Assembly: GCA_963978895.1 (NCBI GenBank)
Contig: OZ022242.1
Coordinates: 19,756,477-19,820,476, forward strand
Reading direction: 5' to 3'
DNA length: 64,000 nucleotides
DNA from: Erpobdella octoculata
Taxonomy: Eukaryota > Annelida > Clitellata > Hirudinida > Erpobdellidae
Position numbers and translations under genes: made by a program
In this document: positions 47,496 through 64,000 of the stretch, one piece after another
Layout of the letters: each line of letters starts with the position of its first letter
How positions within the stretch are numbered: the first letter of the stretch is position 1
Notes under the pieces: model-generated
Databases searched by the model: none
Told to the model about the DNA's origin: nothing
Seen by the model: only the letters and a program-made list of their open reading frames with translations

Positions 47496-47589
47496 CTAAT
47501 TAATAGTTTATTTATTAACAATTCAAATGAAAAACTTAACGAATTAATCTGCTTTCTAAGAAGAGCAGTCTGTTTACACACAAAAAAAC

Positions 47590-47865
47590 TCTCGCTTCGT
47601 GGAGTACTACTTCCATAACGCTCGTCTAATGTGGAGTACTACTTTCACAATGCTCATACAATGTGGAGTACTGCTTCTACAACACTCGTACAATGTGGAG
47701 TACTGCTTTCACAACACTCGTCCAATGTGGAGTATTACTTTTACAACACTCGTACAATGTGGAGTACTACTTTCACCACACTCGTACAATGTGTAGTACT
47801 ACTTTCACAACGATCGTACAATGTGGAATACTACTTTCACAATGCTCGTACAATGTCCTAGAACT
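47590..47865. repeat. 32-bp minisatellite, array 1
   Basis: About eight copies of a unit containing tgtggagtactactttcaca followed by atgctcgtacaa. Related to the array at 49305-49570. Confidence 0.9.
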
Positions 47866-47874
47866 ATTTCCATC

Positions 47875-48100
47875 CTCAGTTTAAGGCGCAAGAACACTTT
47901 CCATCTTCAAGAAACTTTTAAAATCCCGCTTGTTTCACCGTTCATTCGTTCCATAGTGTTGTCATGTGCCCCTCGAGCTGCTTTTATATTTCTGTATTAT
48001 TTATTTTTGCCACTTTTTTATCACATTTCTATTAATTAACCGACTTAATTTTGCAACTGTTCTGTTAAGCGCCCTTTAAGCGGCTTCTGCTGCACACGGT
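47875..48100 (+). pseudogene. 3' end of an L2/CR1-like LINE
   Basis: Plus-strand SIFKKLLKSRLFHRSF is the typical C-terminal motif of such reverse transcriptases. It is followed by a 3' region with taagcgccctttaagcggct, the tail motif also present at 58003. Heavily truncated. Confidence 0.6.
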
Positions 48101-48175
48101 GCTACGTTAGCTGAGTTGGTAGAGTGTTAGCCTTGAATGTGAGAGCTTCAGGGTTCGACTCCCACTCAATGCCTA
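48100..48175 (+). mobile_element. tRNA-derived SINE head
   Basis: Box A-like tagctgagttggtagag and box B-like ggttcgactcc are spaced as in a tRNA gene. The acceptor stem does not pair, so this is a SINE promoter region rather than a functional tRNA. Confidence 0.6.
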
Positions 48176-48212
48176 GTAGTCCATGTCAACAGAAAACTTA
48201 GTGGGTAAAATC

Positions 48213-49168
48213 TAGAGATGCACTGATACCATAAATATGGCCGATACCGATACTCATGTTATGAGAAAGGCCGATACCGATACTTTTCAATATTCAATTA
48301 TTTATTTGTTACAAGCTAGTAAAGAATGGCTAAAATGTCCAACATTTTTTTTGCAATTAGCAATGACATCCTTTATCATCCTTTGTTCAAAAAGAACATC
48401 ATGATTGACTAATTGTAGAGTATGCAAAAAACATGACAAGCCAGTGTATGCAGTTTCTGCAATGCCTTTTACCATGCTAGCACCATCATCCCTAACAGAA
48501 AGATGAATTTTATGTGAGGAAATTTCAAAATCACGGATTACATTTTCAATCTGCCATACTGCTACCTCTATGCGACCCAGAAAATGGTGCAACCCGTAGT
48601 ACTAAAATTTTTCTGTCATAATTTTCGTTAATGCAGTGGGCTGTAAGGCTGATGAAAGAGTGATTTGAAACATTAATCCATATATCAGTGGTGAAGCTTA
48701 TATTTTCAAAATCTTTGATAATAGTCTTAACCTTATTGAGCACTTTGCTATATATTTCAGGAAGCACTTTATCTGAAAAGCACTTGCGGCTTGGAAGGCA
48801 ATAATTAGGCTTAACTTGTTGCATAAGACGGTTGAATCCTATGTCATCAACAATAGAAAATGATTGACAATCACATGCAATCATTTCACCTATAGCTTTA
48901 TGAATCGCTTTGGCTTTTTCACTATTTATGTCCCAAGTATTTTTCAGAGTGAAAGATTCACTTATCGATAGCTGTTTATTATTATTATCTTTTGAATCAG
49001 AAGGACAAAATTGTTTGGGAGTCTTCTGAATGACTGTAACGACCACTTCTTTTCTAATTTTAAATAGTGAAAAGTATCGGTATCGACGGATGATCCTCAA
49101 AATTTCACCATGCCGATACCGATACTTGAAAAAAGGCCGATACTGCCGATAGTATTGGTGCATCTCTA
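48213..49168 (-). mobile_element. hAT element with transposase remnant
   Basis: Ends TAGAGATGCACTGATAC and GTATTGGTGCATCTCTA are inverted repeats, flanked by perfect 8-bp duplications gtaaaatc (48205-48212 and 49169-49176). The ends resemble the CAGRGATGCACCGATA-type termini of Ac-like hATs. Confidence 0.93.
48302..49163 (-). pseudogene. hAT (ZBED-like) transposase fragment
   Basis: Minus-strand frames read IACDCQSFSIVDDIGFNRLM, then TTDIWINVSNHSFISLTAHC, then after a frameshift near 48550-48590 SVRDDGASMVKGIAETAYTG. This order is that of the N-terminal half of ZBED-type hAT transposases (D of TTDIW and the next conserved D both retained). The C-terminal dimerisation region is missing and the 956-bp element is too short, so it is inactive. 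Confidence 0.85.
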
Positions 49169-49304
49169 GTAAAATCGTTTTCTCTGTGAGGCATGTAAAA
49201 GAACAGCGCCTTTGAACAACCCGGAAAAGACGCTATATAAATTATCAAACATTTACATTTACATATATAAATTGTTGTTTTTAATATTAATTAATTGTAT
49301 TAAT

Positions 49305-49570
49305 AATATGGATTACTACTTTCACAATGCTCGTACAAAGTTGAGTACTACTGTCACAATGCTTGTACAATGTGGAGTACTACTTTCACAATGCTCAAAC
49401 AATGCGAAGTACTGCTTTCACCATACTCATAAAATGTGGAGTACTGCTTTCACAATGCCCATACAATGTGGAGCACTACTTTCACAATGCTCGTACAATG
49501 TAAAGTACTACTTTCACAATGCCCGTACAATGTGGAGCACTACTTTCACAATGCCCATACAATGCACTAG
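49305..49570. repeat. 32-bp minisatellite, array 2
   Basis: Eight imperfect copies of the same unit as at 47590-47865, about 1.4 kb away. The L2 fragment, tRNA-like SINE and hAT element lie between the arrays. Confidence 0.9.
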
Positions 49571-51539
49571 ACGGTTATCCCTTCAGTGACCACAGCCACT
49601 GAGCCATTCGCTAGAGTGCACTGCATACCTATAAGGCAACTTGGCCTTTCATTTTTTTAGGACGATAAAATGAGAACCAGTTTCACAACTGGAAAGAATA
49701 ATTCTCATTTGGAAAACACACTCAGGTAGCTGACAAAACTGTGGTCCTATGCTGGGAGTACCATTTTATTTTTATATGTTTCTTATAAAAAAGTATTTAA
49801 CTAATTACAGATAAACACTATGCTCGTTAAAAGCCAGCAGGAAGTGTTAATGAGTAGCCACTTTGCATAGTAGACGATGGAGCCAGACTCGTTTGTCAAA
49901 CCGTATGCTCCCCAGTGTTTGTTTACGTTTCGTTTTGCTGGGAAAAATTGGTATATGGTCAGATGTTTTATTCTATAACTTTTTTATTTATTAAGTTATA
50001 GAAGCAAGATTTACATAGCTGGATTTGTAATTGAAATATCTAAAAACAAGCGTCTCGAAATTCCAGGTGCAGCAGTTTGAAAAAAGTAATAATCTATCAA
50101 AGAAAAGCTAACGCTTATTTCATGCAATTTCCATAGGAAAATCGTCGTCTTTAGCCTATAATTTTTTTATATGTTGAACCGAAGAAAAACCAATTATACC
50201 ATAAGATTTAGATTCCTTTTTTAAAAGGCACAGCCCAGGTAGACTGATTTTTTTTATTTGCAAGGCCAGCAATAATGCTAACTTCTCACGCGTAACAATC
50301 TCGTGCATTTGCAAGTTTAAAACAATAATTATTTTCTTTTTTTTAGACAGACTTAGAGCGTTTTGATTAGCGATTAGCGTGCGAGTTTGAAACCTGACAA
50401 CTCACCATACGACATTGCTTCATCGTAATTTGCATTTGACTCCATAATGTCATTAAACAAAATTTTCTTTTAACAAAAACATCAAAAAACTTCCGTGAAC
50501 GAAGAGAATTTCTGAGAAATAGGCGTTCCAATCGCTAAAAAAAGTTTACGTTAGAAAGTGGACCGAAGTAAAAAAAAAACAAATATTATAGATGTGTTAC
50601 GCCGGTAACCAATTTTGATAAGTTTTACTGAACTATAATTTAATGTAGGATTATAAAATTTAAACATTAATAAAATTTGTTATTGCAACTAGTGGTTTTT
50701 TTGCTAAAATATACATCGAGTTGTTTAAAATTTCTCATTTATTTTTTTTTAAGTGTATATCATTTCTAAAAATTTGTATTTTTATTTGTTCAACAAACAT
50801 CATTCAAAAGTTTGTATTATGATTTTCTTCATGGCAATAATAAAATCAGCTGAGTGTGACGTAAGTGTGCTAAATTTTTAGTAATAAAATTAGCATCTAA
50901 TTAACCTTGACGAATTTTAGATTTATGTTATAGTTTCTAGACGTTCTGCTAAATGTTTGAAATAAAAATAAATAAAAATAAACAATAATATGTTTAAAAT
51001 GTACACGCTGGAATAGTGCAATATGCAAAAACTGCTTTTCAATAGTTTTATTTAACATATTCTTCAAAACAAGACAAAATATTGAAAGTAATACGGCAGT
51101 TGGAGAAAAATTGCAATAATTTATAGTTTTTATTCATTATTTAAATAAACAAATTAATGTACAAAATGACTTAAAAATTGTTTTCAGCTTTCGAAACTGA
51201 TTGTGATTCGTAGCTATTTTTGTATTATATTTCATTACTCAATTACTGTGTACGTGTAGTAACCGTAAGTAATAGAAGCAGCTGATACAACTCAGCTTTT
51301 GGGACGCAGTTTAAAGTAGGTTGTATTTTCGTATAAGATAATTTGCTAGTTGCAAAAGGTTTTCCTTTTACTTTATTTTTTTAAGTTTTGGTAATAATTT
51401 TGGACAAAGCGTAATTCTCAAAACCTTCTTTTACAGAGTTTTACATTTACACAACGGCTTCTTATTGCTTCTATTGTATACTTAACATTTAGTGGTTAAT
51501 ATTGATAGAAATAAGAAAGAAACAAAAAATACGAAGAAA
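49571..51539. other. Gene-free region upstream of the TP53INP-like gene
   Basis: AT-rich; no exon or element recognised. It presumably contains the promoter and 5' UTR of the gene at 51540. Confidence 0.4.
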
Positions 51540-52223
51540 ATGTTCAGCAGTATTGCTAGTTTTATTTTTGGAAACTCTTCTGGAACAGAAGATGAAGTTT
51601 TGACCACTAAAGAATCTCATGAAGATCTCGATACTCTCAGTGAAGAAGAAGAATGGATTTTTGTTGTTAAAAGTTTGCTGGCTTAAAACTATTTTTTATG
51701 TAAACTTTTTGCAAAATAGTTAAATAAACAATTTTTTATGTAAACCTTTTGCAAAACAGTTTAAAAAAACAATAGCATATAAACACATTATTAAAATAAA
51801 TAAATTGAAGGTCAAGGCTCTTAATATCATTGTTTATAATTAAAAGGTCCTAATCAAGCTCCAGGAGCTGTTATCCTCAGCCAATCTGAAGAAAGAGCTG
51901 AAAGGGTGATTCAACCAATCAACACAAAATTAAAAGCTAAAAAAGCAAAAAGTCAAAAAGTTCGGCTGACAGCTGGAAGACCTCAGGCTCAACAAAATAA
52001 TAGCAACAGCTTGAATAGAGATTTTTTGACAAGTAAGCAGCTGCTGTCAAGCCATATCTTTGACAGAAGTCATCCAAGTGTGATAGCCTCTCAGGCCTAC
52101 AGATGCAATAGAAAGTCCTTGGAGAGAAACAACAAATGTTTGCATTTTAATTCAAAGCAAGGCAAACCTCAGATGTACAACATCAATCTCAGGTACAGCA
52201 GCAAACAAGACAGGACCTGCTGA
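51540..52223 (+). CDS. TP53INP/DOR-like autophagy protein
   Basis: Two exons, 51540-51672 and 51847-52223, join in phase to give 169 residues. The N-terminus MFSSIASFIFG is followed by an acidic segment and EEEEWIFVV (W39, V42). This is a canonical LC3-interacting region matching the position of the D-D-E-W-I-L motif in vertebrate TP53INP1/2. The basic C-terminal part contains NRKSLERNNKCLHF, aligning with the conserved C-terminal block of the family. Members shuttle from the nucleus and bind Atg8 proteins to promote autophagosome formation and stress responses; this is inferred by family. The donor chosen (AAA|GTTTGC) is the only nearby one that keeps phase with the acceptor aaaag|GT. The gene is short and divergent, so the call rests mainly on two motifs. 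Confidence 0.72.
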
Positions 52224-53671
<1,448 letters not shown>

Positions 53672-53694
53672 TATATATGTCCGACACTAGAATG

Positions 53695-53741
53695 TTTTTT
53701 ACGATAATTTATAGTCCTTTACACCAAGTGTTTTAAGACTG
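53695..53741 (-). mobile_element. SINE-like retroposon, copy 5, tail half
   Basis: The poly-A side of a minus-strand SINE (tttatagtcctttacaccaa on the plus strand), ending at tgttttaagactg. The head half resumes at 54907 with the same 13 bases. Confidence 0.75.
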
Positions 53742-53745
53742 AGTC

Positions 53746-54848
53746 CTAGAATGAATGTCTTCTTGTTTTCATTGTGGCAAACAGGTTAATGACATCGTCA
53801 AAATCTGTCTGTCTCGTTAGCTCGTTTTCAATGGATAAAACAGCCAGATCCGACAATCTCGACTGGCTCATGGTGTAACGGAAGTAATTCTTTATAAGTT
53901 TCATTTTGGAGAAACTTCTTTCACACGATGCCACAGAAACACATAATGTCAGAAAAAATCTTAGAGTCAGTGTAAGATATGGCAATGACTCAACAAAGTC
54001 CCACTTGATGATAAACTGTAGGAACCGCAGTACAGGCCAGTGGATAGCTTCTTCTAAGTTTATTTCGGCTGCTTGTAGGTGTCGCCTTAAACGGGGAATT
54101 TCTAAACAAAGGTCTTCTTTAGACAGCTCATCATACACGTTGTGAGCTTGGCAACAGACAACTGTATTTCTTCGTCGTTAGCACAAATAATATGGTCTGG
54201 CTGAACGGCACAAAAGTCAGCAAAATCTCATTCACTGCCTTTTCGTAGAGATATCAAGTTCTTCATATTTCGCAAGTGCCTGCTGGATGGCGTTGTCAAT
54301 CACCTTTGTACGCTGCTCATCCAAAAAAATCTTCAAAGCTCTTAGTTTTGTTGCGACCATGTCCAGTCTAGATTTTTGCATGTACTTCTGTGCTGTGTCT
54401 ACTTCTTGTAGAACAATACCCCAGAAATATAAGAAGGAAATAAAAGAAAAGTCGCATATAGCTGGCAACAGATTGTGCGCAGCGCCTCTTGTTTCGGCGT
54501 TTTCCTCGACATCACACAGAGCTTCAATGGCTTCCACAAACTGGTTAAACTTCTGTATCACTGGCTTTACTGCATCAGCATGTGCACTCCAGCGAGTTGT
54601 GGACAATCTCTTTACTGTAAGACATGTGTATTTCACTAGCACATCCCAGCGATGGGTCGACGGAGCAAAAACGTGTTCAGCGTTTCAAGACTTCCAAAAA
54701 ACGTTACATAAGACGGACTGTTAGCAAAAGAATATTTGCCACAAAGGTTTAAAGAATGATTAGAACAAGGTACAAAAATGGCCTTCAGATTAATGTCTTT
54801 GATCTTTTGTTGCACACCACCGTGGATTCCAGCCGCGATTCCAGCCAT
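53746..54848 (-). pseudogene. hAT (ZMYM1/DUF4371-like) transposase pseudogene
   Basis: Minus-strand blocks occur in correct order from high to low coordinates: DINLKAIFVPCSNHSLNLCG, then STTRWSAHADAVKPVIQKFN, then LTLCVSVASCERSFSKMKLI and YTMSQSRLSDLAVLSIENEL. They lie in three frames separated by frameshifts (near 54640 and 54140-54240), so the gene is broken. The zinc finger and the N-terminal catalytic part are absent. Confidence 0.88.
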
Positions 54849-54906
54849 ACTTAGCTGGATGAATTTTTTTTTGGAGCTTGCATTGTGTCACCCCTTCCTA
54901 TGCAGA

Positions 54907-55037
54907 TGTTTTAAGACTGAAATGGCTATATGTAGAAGCACATACGTACTTCCTGTCGTAGGTCAAATTTGTTGTTTTAACTCTCCCTCCTCTTTTATCC
55001 AGGCTTGGGACTGGCTTGCAAGAGTAAGGCAGAGTTA
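54907..55037 (-). mobile_element. SINE-like retroposon, head half
   Basis: Starts with tgttttaagactg and continues through the SINE body to its 5' end (tccaggcttgggactggctt on the plus strand). It lacks the tail, which is present at 53695-53741. The two halves are best read as one copy split by the intervening hAT sequence. Confidence 0.75.
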
Positions 55038-55979
55038 ACATAAACGTTAATTTCTTATGGTTATATATGTCACTAAGTGTCGAATCCGTAACGGTGGTGC
55101 ATTTTTTTACAAGAAGCATTGTCCCCAATAGATCGTATATACTTCGCTGGCTGAACTTTAACTTACATCCGCTAGTTGGCAGTTTAAAAAGCTAAAAAGT
55201 AGAAAATAATAAAAATAATTTAAATTTAACGGGCTAAGACTTGCCAGCAAGCGAAAAAAAAACTAAAAGTAGAAATTAATTTATTTTATTCAAGTTTAAG
55301 CTGTATTTAACGCGCGCCTTATTTGCCTCACAGTCACACTTTTATAGCATACAATACATTATTTCAAATAATAATTTTATTTTGCATGCGCATCAGGTTT
55401 TAATCACATTTGCTAGATGGCAGTTAAAAAAACTAAAAAGTAGAAAATAATTATTAAATATTAATTTAAATTTAAAAAATGTTTTAGTCGCTTTAAAATT
55501 ATTTAGTTTTATAATAATACTAATTAATTGTTTTAGAAAAGAAGATAAAGTTTGTTAAAACATGTCTTTTAATTATTGTTTACACAATGAGACGTCGGCA
55601 CGTCGGATTTTTTTTAAATGGGTGCCGTGAGAATGTCCGACGAACGCTAATGAAATTAAATAAACTTGAGGGTTCTTCTTTGCAAGTTTAATAAAATAAT
55701 ATGAAAAAGTATTATTTTTTCAAGATGTTTTCTATCTTCAATCAACATAAGGGGAGCGTATGTTTAATTATTATTAATTTGCCATTTCATTTGGAAGTTT
55801 AATAAGTAAATAAAGTTTAATTAAATCTGATAAGTTCAAATTTCAATCAGAAATGAAAAGATGAAAGGCACGATGGTGAAGTATAGTCAGCAGCGTTCTA
55901 ATACAAATAGTAATAATAAAGTTATCAGTGATAGTGGTTCCTCTCAGTCTCAAAGCCCACCGGCACCACAGGGTGGAAA
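55038..55979. other. Upstream region of the DYRK1-like gene
   Basis: AT-rich. An ATG-initiated frame starts at 55861 (MKGTMVKYSQQRSN) and runs 58 codons, overlapping the first DYRK1 exon in another frame. No other feature. Confidence 0.4.

Positions 55980-64000
<8,021 letters not shown>

Noticed and set aside
47599..47884. Three overlapping open frames with VEYYFHNART-like repeats
   Set aside because: The same peptide repeats arise in all frames of a 32-bp minisatellite, so they reflect the repeat and not coding selection.

Overview
The window looks like nuclear DNA from an invertebrate animal. It is AT-rich, uses the standard genetic code, has GT-AG introns and animal-specific genes (nuclear receptor, MAGUK, DYRK1, TP53INP), and is dense in hAT transposons, LINEs, SINEs and microsatellites. 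A spiralian (mollusc, annelid or flatworm type) is plausible, because one repeat resembles the satellite-bearing 'pearl'/Helentron-associated elements known from bivalves. The sequence does not fix the phylum.

Layout. 1-4.7 kb: no gene recognised, simple repeats. 4.7-10.6 kb: a nested stack in which an older repeat is interrupted by a hAT-like element (8-bp target duplication) and by a full-length LINE with two intact ORFs. 10.7-18.2 kb: a terminal-inverted-repeat element, a large (TAA)n tract, decayed hAT transposases, an L2-like LINE fragment and short hAT elements. 19.9-21.6 kb (+): a complete four-exon A20/AN1 zinc-finger gene (ZFAND5/6 type). 24-33.5 kb: SINEs, a (CAT)n tract, a satellite-bearing mobile element and a 2-kb hAT element with a broken transposase. 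34.3-39.8 kb (+): a four-exon gene for a 1625-residue protein joining N-terminal ankyrin repeats to a ZO-type PDZ-SH3-GUK module. 41.2-45.7 kb (-): a nuclear receptor in at least nine exons, including one GC-AG intron. 45.9-49.6 kb: two hAT elements with perfect 8-bp target duplications and two arrays of one 32-bp minisatellite. 51.5-52.2 kb (+): a two-exon TP53INP/DOR-like autophagy gene. 53.5-55 kb: a hAT pseudogene splitting a SINE. 56-62.8 kb (+): five exons of a DYRK1/minibrain kinase whose 3' part lies beyond the window.

The genes are ordinary single eukaryotic loci with no sign of joint function. Four encode regulators: a ubiquitin-linked zinc-finger protein, a transcription factor, an autophagy cofactor and a kinase. 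One encodes a junction-type scaffold. The most unusual items are the ankyrin-ZO architecture, a ~115-residue insert inside the DYRK1 kinase domain, and the well-preserved layered transposon insertions. All homology statements come from reading motifs by eye; no search was run.
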